From assembly GCA_029263395.1 (NCBI GenBank), contig JAJCXO010000028.1, positions 1 to 57,021 on the forward strand: 57,021 bases of DNA, given 5' to 3'. The stretch comes from Acidobacteriota bacterium (GTDB taxonomy: Bacteria > Acidobacteriota > Thermoanaerobaculia > Multivoradales > J023). The position numbers and the translations under genes were made by a program. Positions 9,521 through 17,357 of the stretch are shown here, one piece after another. Positions within the stretch are counted from its first letter, which is position 1. Each line of letters starts with the position of its first letter. The notes beneath the pieces are model-generated. The model made no database searches and was not told the DNA's origin. It saw only the letters and a list, made by a program, of their open reading frames with translations.

Positions 9521-12263
9521 ATTTCAGTTCGACTGATAGCGGCCGATACCGGAACGATCCGTCGTGGCTAGCGAGTAGGAGGTCGAAAGTAGTCGATGTG
9601 GCTGGCGGCTCGGTGAAGTCGAGCCAATGGAAGACTCTGCCGCCTGGTGGAATGGTCTCAGTGTAGATCTGATCCGGGCGCATACCAGTATCTGAAGCTT
9701 TGAGGCGATAAGGGTAGGAGCCGTCCGTCAGTTTGATCTTGGCGAAGTCAAACCCAACATCGATCGCCTCACCACCCTGGTTGCTCAGCTCGAGCTGCCA
9801 ACGTAGACGGCCGTTTTCGAGGCGTTCGACTTCCACCAAACGTGCGTCGAGATTCCCAGAACTGGTACCGAAACTGCCGCCATCCTCAGCGGCGAAAGAT
9901 ATGGTTTCGGGCGTGTAGCGGAAAGCTGAGGCGATCTCAGGCAGATCGAAGGCAATCTCGTCGAACTGGAGTTGGCCTGGTTCATAATTGGCAAAACGTG
10001 CCTTGAGATGCCGCACGCCGGGACGCGGCGCTGGGAATTCAAGCCAAGGATCGCGCCGCAGACCACCCCCAAGATCCTGAATGTAAAGCCCTTGTGCCGG
10101 AAGCTGGCCGGCACTCGAGGCGAGCACTGAGTAGATGTTGCCGTACTCATCTTCGAGGTGGATGGCAGGCAAAGCCAACCCCACTTCAATCGTCTCGAAC
10201 GTCGTGTTGTGGAGCGCCAGCACCCACCGCATCCTGCTCTGGCCGCGGCCAGCACCAGCATCAGCCGCGAGCAAAACGATCGAGCTGACCCGGGCGTCGA
10301 GCCCCTGGACACCGCGGACCCCAATCGGGGGTACATCAACCGCCAATGGCACAGCACCCTCTGGCACAGGTGGTGTCGCAAGAATGCCCGCGTCCTTGAT
10401 ACTTTCGCCGGCGAGCTCAATCCGAAACGGGTCGAAACGGACGCCACGTTGGGTGCTATTCATAAAAGCGATGAACTTTCGCTCACCTGCGATTGGAGGA
10501 TCGAAAACCATCCAATATTCGCGTTTGTCACCAGATCCAAACGCGTCGATCACCGGCTGCCGCTCAGTTGATGTGTCAGCGCGTAGAATCGGATAGCGCG
10601 AGCCTCGACTATCAGCAAGGTAACTGGTCTTGAGATCGAACCCCGCCTTGACAAGCGTAGAACCAGAATTCATCAGCTCCAGTTTCCAGCAAAGCAACCG
10701 ATCCGGCAGTTGTACAACATCCTCGAGTTGCCCAAGGAAACCTCGTGCGGAGCTCTTGAAACTCACCGGGACCGCGAGCACCGAAGCACCGGCCGGTGCT
10801 TCGGTTCGAGCCGCCTGCGACTTGGCAGCCACCGGCTCAGCAACAGGCGGGGGAGGAGGCTCCGACCGACGATTCGGTTCGGTCACCATCAGGTCCCGCG
10901 GTGTGGGCTTTTCCGCAGGTGGCTCCTCGTTACTCAACAGCGCCTGCTCGACGAGTTCGATGGCGCCGACATCAACATCCCGCACCTCGAACCAATACCA
11001 GGTGCCGAGGGCAACCAAGGGCACCAGGATCAATGCGAGTACTGAGAGTAGACGGCTGGGTCGCGTATTCTCCGAACCGGTAGCAGGCTCGACAGCCGGC
11101 TCGGGTGCGGCCTCAGCAACAGTTGGTCCGGGCCGGAACAACCGGCCGTCCGGAATTCGCAAGAAGAGGCTCGGTGTGCTCCACTCAGAGCTTCCGGGGG
11201 TTGCGAAGTGTACCGCCTGACGGCCTTCGGTGAGTGCGGTGTCGATCGGCGCGCCGGTGGTCAACAGACGGTAGAATGCTTCACTGAAGACGATGGCGGC
11301 GGCATCCGAGATCGGTGCCTGCATCGCAACCACCGCCGGCAGTCCACCGAGCACGAGAGCATTGGCTACACCTGCAAACGGCTGGCTGTCCTGTCGGCCA
11401 GCTCGCGCCGACTCACAGGCATTTAGCACCGCCAGCCGCAAGGTTGGCACGTCGCGCAGAATCGTCGCCAAGGCTCCACCGGACATCGGCAAAGCCCGCC
11501 CATCTGGTCCGATGAGGTAGAGCACCCCTTCACCGGACTCGGGATTGAAGCCACCGTGACCAACAAAATGGAGCATGTGGATCTCGTGCTCCACCAGCGC
11601 ACGGCGTAAGGCATCGGGGCGAGCGGCTTCGACAAACAACACCTCGAGCATCCCGGGCTGGCTGAGGCCAGCAAGCTGCTGCTGCTCCTGCTTGACATCG
11701 AGAGGGTCGAGGTCGAGGGGATTCGACACCACGACCAGCAGCCTGAGCGGCATCGGCAACGGCAACGCGTCGGGCGGCCGCGGAACGTCGAGGAAACGTA
11801 CCACCGGACTGTACCGGCTCAGGCTCAGATACTCCTGGGTATCCGCACGCCGCAACAGCTCCCAGGGCAACGCTTGCAGCTGGCCCGCATTGGGCAAGTT
11901 GGGATCAAGCTTCAACTTGATCCGCAGCCCGGATCCCGACTTCCCACTGAGGGAGCCCAGGCTCTGATCATAGAGACTCCGCACTTGGCCAGTGAACAAG
12001 GCATCGAAGAGTTTCTCACCAACCGCTGCAGTACTGACCGCAGATTCGGCCACTGGCATCGGAGGCACGAGATGGCGCGTACTTCCGGGCTCGACCCGAC
12101 GCGTCTTGGTTTGCGTGCCCGCGTGGGCTAGCTGAACGTCGGCAAGCTCCGGCGGCAGGCGCAGAATACCGGTTCCCTGACCCGCTGGCGACGCCAACAC
12201 CCGCAAGCGGTGCCCCTCGCCATCGTCGCGCCCCAACTGGATGACGAAGTCCTCGTAGTGCAT
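9519..12263 (-). CDS. CHAT-domain protein with one membrane helix and three C-terminal beta-repeats
   Basis: A 914-residue protein whose first half holds a CHAT (caspase-like) protease domain. Catalytic His236 lies in LHFVGHGGF and Cys283 in LNACESAR, with the family's SEAFYRLL helix after them. A single membrane helix (about 404-424, LALILVPLVALGTWYW) follows, then a Pro-rich linker. Three related beta-sandwich repeats begin near residues 523, 678 and 821; each has a pattern like LELxNxG...VGFD...LxDxxG and resembles DUF4352-like extracytoplasmic domains. The topology suggests a cytoplasmic protease joined to an external sensor or binding part. It is the last gene of the sigma-controlled operon and lies 20 bp after the csgG-like gene. 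The substrate is unknown; a partner within the operon is likely. Confidence 0.88.
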   Translation of the reverse strand: MHYEDFVIQLGRDDGEGHRLRVLASPAGQGTGILRLPPELADVQLAHAGTQTKTRRVEPGSTRHLVPPMPVAESAVSTAAVGEKLFDALFTGQVRSLYDQSLGSLSGKSGSGLRIKLKLDPNLPNAGQLQALPWELLRRADTQEYLSLSRYSPVVRFLDVPRPPDALPLPMPLRLLVVVSNPLDLDPLDVKQEQQQLAGLSQPGMLEVLFVEAARPDALRRALVEHEIHMLHFVGHGGFNPESGEGVLYLIGPDGRALPMSGGALATILRDVPTLRLAVLNACESARAGRQDSQPFAGVANALVLGGLPAVVAMQAPISDAAAIVFSEAFYRLLTTGAPIDTALTEGRQAVHFATPGSSEWSTPSLFLRIPDGRLFRPGPTVAEAAPEPAVEPATGSENTRPSRLLSVLALILVPLVALGTWYWFEVRDVDVGAIELVEQALLSNEEPPAEKPTPRDLMVTEPNRRSEPPPPPVAEPVAAKSQAARTEAPAGASVLAVPVSFKSSARGFLGQLEDVVQLPDRLLCWKLELMNSGSTLVKAGFDLKTSYLADSRGSRYPILRADTSTERQPVIDAFGSGDKREYWMVFDPPIAGERKFIAFMNSTQRGVRFDPFRIELAGESIKDAGILATPPVPEGAVPLAVDVPPIGVRGVQGLDARVSSIVLLAADAGAGRGQSRMRWVLALHNTTFETIEVGLALPAIHLEDEYGNIYSVLASSAGQLPAQGLYIQDLGGGLRRDPWLEFPAPRPGVRHLKARFANYEPGQLQFDEIAFDLPEIASAFRYTPETISFAAEDGGSFGTSSGNLDARLVEVERLENGRLRWQLELSNQGGEAIDVGFDFAKIKLTDGSYPYRLKASDTGMRPDQIYTETIPPGGRVFHWLDFTEPPATSTTFDLLLASHDGSFRYRPLSVELK

Positions 12264-12283
12264 TATGGAGTCTCCTCAACCGC

Positions 12284-13597
12284 TCATGAGTCGCCGACTG
12301 GCCTCGTGCTGCCTTCAGGCGTCCCGGTATCGGCTTCAGAAACTCGACTGGCGGCACCGTTCCGCTGGATGCTTGGGTTCCCCTGGGTGCCACCCTCTTC
12401 GGGCGGTGTGGCGTTGATTGCTTGCGGTCGGCCATTCGGGTTGTCTTCCGGCAAGCCAGCTGGCCGTTGAACCTGCGCCTGGCGACTCTTGCTTGTTGCC
12501 GCGTCGGCAAGGAGCTCCACGCGATCACCTCGTTTCACACCCTCGCAACCATCAACAATCGCGGCCTCGGAGAACGCTGGCTCAACCGCAGTGACCCGTG
12601 CCGTGCCAATCACTTCGGTGCGTGATCCCAGGCTCTTACCGGTTTCAGGATCGGTCAACTCACGGCCCTTATGGAGGACAGTGAACATCATGTTGCGCTC
12701 GATCCCCTGATCGCTTCCGGCGTTGATCATCACGACATTGTCGATGACGTCCATGACCGCCCCTCGCCAAGGCCTCTCAGTAAGGAAATACACTAGCTCG
12801 TAGGCCGCTTTGGCCATCGCTGCCTGCACAGCGTAGCTGACTGGAGCACTCTTGCTGAAACCCAACTTTCCGAACATACCGCCCCTGGCGCCACCGCCTC
12901 CTCCGATTCCCCAACTCTTCGAAATCGCACGAGTCGTGACCGTGTTCAGCACCGTGCTGGTGGCTGCGTCAACCACCCTAAAATTCATCGCAACTTCAGC
13001 CTGCCCCTTGCTGAAGCTTCCCCCCGCTTGCTTGCGATGCCAATACCGGTTCTTACCTCCGCCCACACCGATCTTGCTCTTTTCGGGGACCCACTCCACC
13101 ACATCTGCAAAGATTTGGTACTGAGCCCCCTGCAAGACTCCAATCTTGGCTACTGTAGGCTTGGCAAACCGATCGCCAACTCCAAGATCTTGCTCGTCCA
13201 TGACCAGGCCCAACGCCTGTCGTTCGACGAGGACAAAACGCTGCGTGTTGAACAAGATGGTGCCCATTAGGGCTTCTAGGCCGTCAATCGGCACGTCGTG
13301 GTAGCCACTCCGGTTATTCACTTGCTGAATCGCCAACCGAAGCTTTGGCCCTTGATAGTCAGTGAATCGCAAGAACATCCAGTCGCGATCCTTCATCGAT
13401 TCGACGGGATTGGGTAACGCACACTGCTGGCCTTCATCGGTGTGCAGATAACCTTGCCAGCTGCCGCTGGCCTGAAAAGGTGCACACTTATTCTTCTTGC
13501 CGATCTTCGGTAGCTTCGCTGCAGCTGGATTAGCGGCGAGTCCCATCAGAACCAGGGCAATCAAGATCGCGAACGGCTTCCTCCCGCTTGCATGCAT
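12284..13597 (-). CDS. CsgG/LpoB-like exported protein with FlgT-type C-terminal domain
   Basis: A 437-residue protein with a signal peptide (hydrophobic about residues 9-24, cleavage near NPAAA). The mid region matches the CsgG fold: FNTQRFVLVERQAL, then GAQYQIFADVVEW and a RVVDAATSTVLNT strand. Residues from about 280 resemble the FlgT C-terminal domain (VVMINAGSDQGIERN, LTDPETGKSLG). CsgG proteins form outer-membrane secretion channels, while relatives such as LpoB regulate cell-wall enzymes. There is no lipobox cysteine, unlike true CsgG. The ATG at 13597 is chosen over the upstream frame because AGGAGA sits seven bases before it and the signal peptide follows directly. In a protease operon it could be a pore, a periplasmic scaffold or a target. 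Confidence 0.82.
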   Translation of the reverse strand: MHASGRKPFAILIALVLMGLAANPAAAKLPKIGKKNKCAPFQASGSWQGYLHTDEGQQCALPNPVESMKDRDWMFLRFTDYQGPKLRLAIQQVNNRSGYHDVPIDGLEALMGTILFNTQRFVLVERQALGLVMDEQDLGVGDRFAKPTVAKIGVLQGAQYQIFADVVEWVPEKSKIGVGGGKNRYWHRKQAGGSFSKGQAEVAMNFRVVDAATSTVLNTVTTRAISKSWGIGGGGGARGGMFGKLGFSKSAPVSYAVQAAMAKAAYELVYFLTERPWRGAVMDVIDNVVMINAGSDQGIERNMMFTVLHKGRELTDPETGKSLGSRTEVIGTARVTAVEPAFSEAAIVDGCEGVKRGDRVELLADAATSKSRQAQVQRPAGLPEDNPNGRPQAINATPPEEGGTQGNPSIQRNGAASRVSEADTGTPEGSTRPVGDS

Positions 13598-13692
13598 AAC
13601 AGGTCTCCTTCGTTGGGTTGTGTGTCTCGAATCTGGAGCGCGCTCCCGGGCGCTCCGGATCAACCGGTGAGAAACGAACGAACTCGAAGGGT
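13598..13692 (-). other. 95-bp leader between caspase and csgG-like genes
   Basis: Read on the minus strand, this gap starts with a 30-bp element (13663-13692) that is repeated upstream of the 48-residue peptide gene. Next comes a GC-rich inverted repeat with 7-bp arms GGAGCGC/GCGCTCC and an 8-nt loop, without a T-run, and then the ribosome binding site AGGAGA. It may hold an internal promoter or RNA element; nothing else is visible. Confidence 0.5.
13663..13692 (-). repeat. Copy A of a 30-bp intergenic element in the protease operon
   Basis: It matches copy B (17309-17338) at 25 of 30 positions by eye, with an uninterrupted block TCGTTTCTCACCGG at the 3' end. Both copies start within a few to about twenty bases after a stop codon and lie upstream of an exported or small-protein gene. 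Confidence 0.6.
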
Positions 13693-15711
13693 TTAGTGCC
13701 CTATTCCAGGCCGCCGGATATCGACTGCAACTTGCGCGGTGATCCAGTCACGACCCGCGTGAGGATCGCGTGGTGCAACCGCCCCAACGGAGCGAGTCTT
13801 TAGTATGTGGCGATCGGTCAGCGACGCTAGGTAGCCCTCGAGTCCACTCTGGGCAGCAAACGGGCGGACGATCCTTTGCGAACCGACCTGGACCAGGGGC
13901 GGCAACTCGAGGCAGCGAAAATCGGTGGTGTCAATCGCGGCGAGCACGGTCAAAACATCGCGCCCACGATCACAGCCGGCCGGAAGATCAGCACGCAACG
14001 GCAACAGCTGCTCGGAACCGGGCTCGAGTTCGAAACAAGGCGCAGCGGTTGCCGTCGGAAAAACTTGAGAGATTCCCCAATCGGGTTGTAGGTCGAGCAC
14101 GGCGATGTTCAGCACGAGCGTCGAGGTGTTGAGCAACCGTAGGCATAACCACTGCCCGACGTCGGCGAGGTGCGACCCACCGAGGGTGGCAGGATCCGGC
14201 CGAGGACGCTCCTTTGCACGGTAGTCGTCCGCCAGCCGCCCGATTTCGACCTGCAAGGCATCGCGCAGATAGGCCACGGGATCTGGATTCTCGAGCTGAC
14301 GGACGTTGGCGAACCTCGCCAGATGGACCAGACGCTGCACGAGCCGCGGCACACTCACCGACTCGATCACCAAGCGCGGCTCCTGTAACGACAGCGCCAC
14401 ACCTGCCGCATCGCGCAGCTCGAAAACGCTGTCGATCGCCGCCACTAACAGATCCGGCGCCTCACGGGCTCCAACCCACACCACCGAGCCCCCTCCCCAG
14501 CGCTCGATCGCTGCTTCGATCTCGGTCATCAACCCACCAGCCAGCCCACTTTCAGAGTCGACGCCGAGCCGTAGCCGACCGCAGCGGCCCGGCTCCAGGA
14601 CCCGTGCGCGACTCTCCACGGTGAGCCTGTCGATGGTAGACTCGTTGCGGTCGATGGTATCGGCCTCGGCCCAGGAAGCGACTGCATCGGCCTCCACCAC
14701 CCGTGCAGTGAGCCCCGCCGGTTCGAATCGCAGACGCGCCCCCAGTCCAACGCCCATCGCTACCCCGACAGCGATCCGTATCCGCCGACGATCGTCGATC
14801 TCGAGGACCGGCACGCCGATTGGAACCTCACCCAAGGTCTCGAGGCCGAGAAAGGCACGATCCGCCTCACCTTCGAGCTGCGGATGCTGCATTTCGAATT
14901 GTGCTCGCACCCGACGGGTGACGCGCTCAAGAATCTGGCGCACCGACTCGCCGTTGGCTCCCTCAAGAGCGGCGAACAGCCAATGGCTGAGAGCGCCGCT
15001 GAAGTGGCCATCGAATGGATACTCATAGGCCAGCTCCGCAGCTCGACAGGCGGCGAGACAGACATAACCCTCCGGCACCGGCACCCACCCCTTCTCCGGC
15101 TGTACACTTTTTGCTCTGGCTTGTCGCCGTTGGTAGGCACGACGGATGGCTTCGGCGCTCGCTAGCGGCGTGTCGGAGGGTTTCGAAACCGTTAGGCTCT
15201 GAGCCAGGCCGCGAGCCTTGGCTGGACCGCGAGTGGCGCCCCCTGAGTGACAGGCGTCGAGCACCAACGTTACGAACGCCCCCTTGGCGCTCAGCCGATC
15301 GAGCAGTGCCGCAATCTCGAGATCCCGAATGTAACGTGCGCTGTCGCGGCCAATGTCGCACGGTACCAGGCATTCGTCTAAGGCTCCCGCGCCCTTCAGG
15401 TCGGGGAGCGCGGTCGGTACTCTGGCACCGTGCCCGGAATAGTGGATCAGAATCTGCTGGCCAACAACGGCACCAGCAACTAAGCGCTCGCAGGCGAGCA
15501 CCAAGTTGTGGTGGGTCGGCTGAAGTTCAAGCGGCACCTCCGGGCTGGCCAACAGGCAGTTGATGTCTGCCTGTGCCACCCCAAAACGCCGACGCAGCAA
15601 TCGTTCCATATGGGTCGCGTCACGAACAGCCCCCGCCAAGCAAGGGAAGCCCGGCGAATCGAGATAGCGATCGACCCCGATCACCAAAGCTCGAATAGGT
15701 GGTGCAGTCAC
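13693..15711 (-). CDS. Caspase-family (C14) protease with long C-terminal region
   Basis: A 672-residue protein whose N-terminal 260 residues form a metacaspase-like peptidase domain. Strand 1 is IRALVIGVDRYL. Catalytic His94 lies in IHYSGHGAR and Cys154 in LVLDACHSGG, both canonical. The remaining 400 residues are a beta-rich region without a family I can name; it ends with a segment on lipid-like or agonist sensing that resembles C-terminal domains of other bacterial caspase proteins only in position. The start is the GTG at 15711, which overlaps the upstream stop as GTGA; the frame upstream of it is only the antisense overlap of the preceding gene. There is no signal peptide, so it probably acts in the cytoplasm. 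Such proteases are known as proteolytic effectors or activators. Confidence 0.88.
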   Translation of the reverse strand: MTAPPIRALVIGVDRYLDSPGFPCLAGAVRDATHMERLLRRRFGVAQADINCLLASPEVPLELQPTHHNLVLACERLVAGAVVGQQILIHYSGHGARVPTALPDLKGAGALDECLVPCDIGRDSARYIRDLEIAALLDRLSAKGAFVTLVLDACHSGGATRGPAKARGLAQSLTVSKPSDTPLASAEAIRRAYQRRQARAKSVQPEKGWVPVPEGYVCLAACRAAELAYEYPFDGHFSGALSHWLFAALEGANGESVRQILERVTRRVRAQFEMQHPQLEGEADRAFLGLETLGEVPIGVPVLEIDDRRRIRIAVGVAMGVGLGARLRFEPAGLTARVVEADAVASWAEADTIDRNESTIDRLTVESRARVLEPGRCGRLRLGVDSESGLAGGLMTEIEAAIERWGGGSVVWVGAREAPDLLVAAIDSVFELRDAAGVALSLQEPRLVIESVSVPRLVQRLVHLARFANVRQLENPDPVAYLRDALQVEIGRLADDYRAKERPRPDPATLGGSHLADVGQWLCLRLLNTSTLVLNIAVLDLQPDWGISQVFPTATAAPCFELEPGSEQLLPLRADLPAGCDRGRDVLTVLAAIDTTDFRCLELPPLVQVGSQRIVRPFAAQSGLEGYLASLTDRHILKTRSVGAVAPRDPHAGRDWITAQVAVDIRRPGIGH

Positions 15712-17078
15712 GTGGATCGCGATCCTAGACGCACCGCCGGGTCGCCTAGCAGCATCCACCCCCGCGCATCGCGGGCCGCCGTCCACAAGCTGGCAATCTC
15801 GTCTGCTGGCACCTCGGACTCTCTTGACCGCTCCATCGCCATGAACAGCGCAACCGTGATCTCGCTGTAGCGCTGAGCGAAACACTCGAGCGCCCAACCG
15901 ACTCGCCGACCGTCGAGAATTGCCCCCAGAGCACCCATGAACGTCTCAATCTGAGTCCGCTGGGTCTCTGCCCACAAAAACGAATAGCCCCAAGCACGAT
16001 CAACCCGCCCAATGACCGCTAGAGCGGCACCACCGGGATGCGATAGCAGACGCCGCGGCAAATCGGCTACAAAGGACTTAGGTGCCAGAGGTCGATAAGC
16101 CTCCCCAGGGCGTGGGAAGCGACTCATCCGCGGTGTCCCGGCACTGTAGCAGGCAAAGAAACAAGCGATCAGGCCCTCCAGATCGGCGGCTGGATCGAGG
16201 TCTGCGCCGGCAAAATAGTGGTCGGCTGAAACCGGCCCACGACTTGCCAAGGGCCCTCGCCAATCCTGACATAACAGAGCCCCCTGGGCTCCGCCTTGGC
16301 GTTCGTGCCCCGCGTCGAAGCCCATACCATGACTGGCGACAAACAGCAGGTCCGGTGGCGCCGACCCCAACGTACGAGCTAAGCCCTGCTTACATGCGGC
16401 GTTCTCAAACAGGCTGTCCACGTTCGACCGCGAAGCGAGCTCAGAGGCCAACGGTTGAGCCAGGTAGCGGCGGGTCAAGAGGGTCGGTCGGTCGTCTGGA
16501 TTTGCTGGTGCGAATACCACCGTTCGGCGTTGGCGACGCGGAGCCCGCTCACTTCCCGTAACGACCGCCCGAGCATACCTAGCATAATCTTCAGGGTAGT
16601 CTAGATCCAATCGCCCGATAGCGTATTGCACCGAGAGTTCATCTTGGACGTCGAAGGGAATCGCCTCGGGACCACCAACAAGCAACAGATAGTAGGGCAT
16701 GCGATCCGGCATCACCGGCCCCGGGCCGACACCATGACGCACCAGGAAGCGGTTCTTGGTCTCGCCAGAATAATAGGTGAGCTCGCGGTACCGCTCCGTT
16801 GAACCACCGTTCGCTGTCTCGCGTCGAAGCTCTAGGAGCGGCGCCAAGGCTTCACGTATCGCCGGGTCCAAGCCCTCCGGCAACACGATCCCCCAGCCGG
16901 CGCTAGAAAGATCATCAGGATCAATATCCGGCAGGGGCATCCGTGGCAGCGACGGCACGCCGAAGCCACCGAGAGCAAGATTCTCGGTCAGCTGGGCGGC
17001 GTCGAGCGGTGGCCGCAGATAGCCACCGCTCGCGCCGTCAATCCCATTGCCAACCCAGGACTCTGTCGTCATGGGCAT
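15708..17078 (-). CDS. C25-like (gingipain-fold) caspase-clan protein
   Basis: A 456-residue protein. Residues 120-330 show a clan-CD fold: the strand YYLLLVGGPEAIPF, then LLFVASHGMGF with His250 and LIACFFACYSAGTPR with Cys310. This spacing and the Gx2(I/V)PF strand recall C25 peptidases and the related uncharacterised caspase-like proteins, rather than CHAT or C14. No signal peptide is visible. The start at 17078 has GAGG nine bases upstream and lies 11 bp after the 48-residue peptide gene; it overlaps the caspase gene by four bases. Tight coupling to the caspase suggests the two act together, perhaps as an activation cascade. The family name carries some doubt; a conserved His/Cys pair is clearly present. 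Confidence 0.75.
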   Translation of the reverse strand: MPMTTESWVGNGIDGASGGYLRPPLDAAQLTENLALGGFGVPSLPRMPLPDIDPDDLSSAGWGIVLPEGLDPAIREALAPLLELRRETANGGSTERYRELTYYSGETKNRFLVRHGVGPGPVMPDRMPYYLLLVGGPEAIPFDVQDELSVQYAIGRLDLDYPEDYARYARAVVTGSERAPRRQRRTVVFAPANPDDRPTLLTRRYLAQPLASELASRSNVDSLFENAACKQGLARTLGSAPPDLLFVASHGMGFDAGHERQGGAQGALLCQDWRGPLASRGPVSADHYFAGADLDPAADLEGLIACFFACYSAGTPRMSRFPRPGEAYRPLAPKSFVADLPRRLLSHPGGAALAVIGRVDRAWGYSFLWAETQRTQIETFMGALGAILDGRRVGWALECFAQRYSEITVALFMAMERSRESEVPADEIASLWTAARDARGWMLLGDPAVRLGSRST

Positions 17079-17089
17079 CGTAGTCGACC

Positions 17090-17236
17090 TCAGCCGCCGG
17101 GTGTGGGGTAGTCTTCCTCAGTCCCGTCGTCTGGCGGCGGCTCCATCGGCGGCTCGGGCTCCCAACCCAGTTGTTCGTCGCCATCTTTCAGATCGGCTGC
17201 CTGGTGGGCTTCGGGCTCACGTACTCTCGAGGTCAT
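17090..17236 (-). CDS. 48-residue acidic, proline-rich peptide in the protease operon
   Basis: This small gene starts MTSRVREPEAHQ and ends with a proline- and acid-rich tail (EPEPPMEPPP, DDGTEEDYPTPGG). The start at 17236 has a strong GGGAGGAG ribosome binding site five to seven bases upstream. The next gene starts 11 bp after its stop, so it sits within the operon. It has no membrane helix, cysteine or signal peptide and looks disordered. Possible roles are a protease substrate, an inhibitory pro-peptide or an adaptor. The strong ribosome site, codon use like its neighbours and operon spacing are the evidence for it being real; no homolog is known to me. Confidence 0.6.
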   Translation of the reverse strand: MTSRVREPEAHQAADLKDGDEQLGWEPEPPMEPPPDDGTEEDYPTPGG

Positions 17237-17308
17237 CGGCTCCTCCCTTCAGTTGGTTGATGTGGCCTCCCGCCGCACTCTCCTTCAAGGCGACGGTGAG
17301 GGGTTCGG

Positions 17309-17338
17309 CCGGTGAGAAACGACCGAAACCGGAAGGTT
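17309..17338 (-). repeat. Copy B of the 30-bp intergenic element in the protease operon
   Basis: It lies in the 121-bp gap between the TPR-CHAT stop and the 48-residue peptide gene and matches copy A (13663-13692) at 25 of 30 bases. The rest of the gap shows only purine-rich stretches ahead of the small gene. Confidence 0.6.
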
Positions 17339-17357
17339 GAGTCGATTGCCTGAAAAA

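Noticed and set aside
12284-13597. Curli secretion gene csgG
   Set aside because: There is no lipobox cysteine, a FlgT-like C-domain is present and no curli subunit genes are nearby; only the fold similarity is supported.
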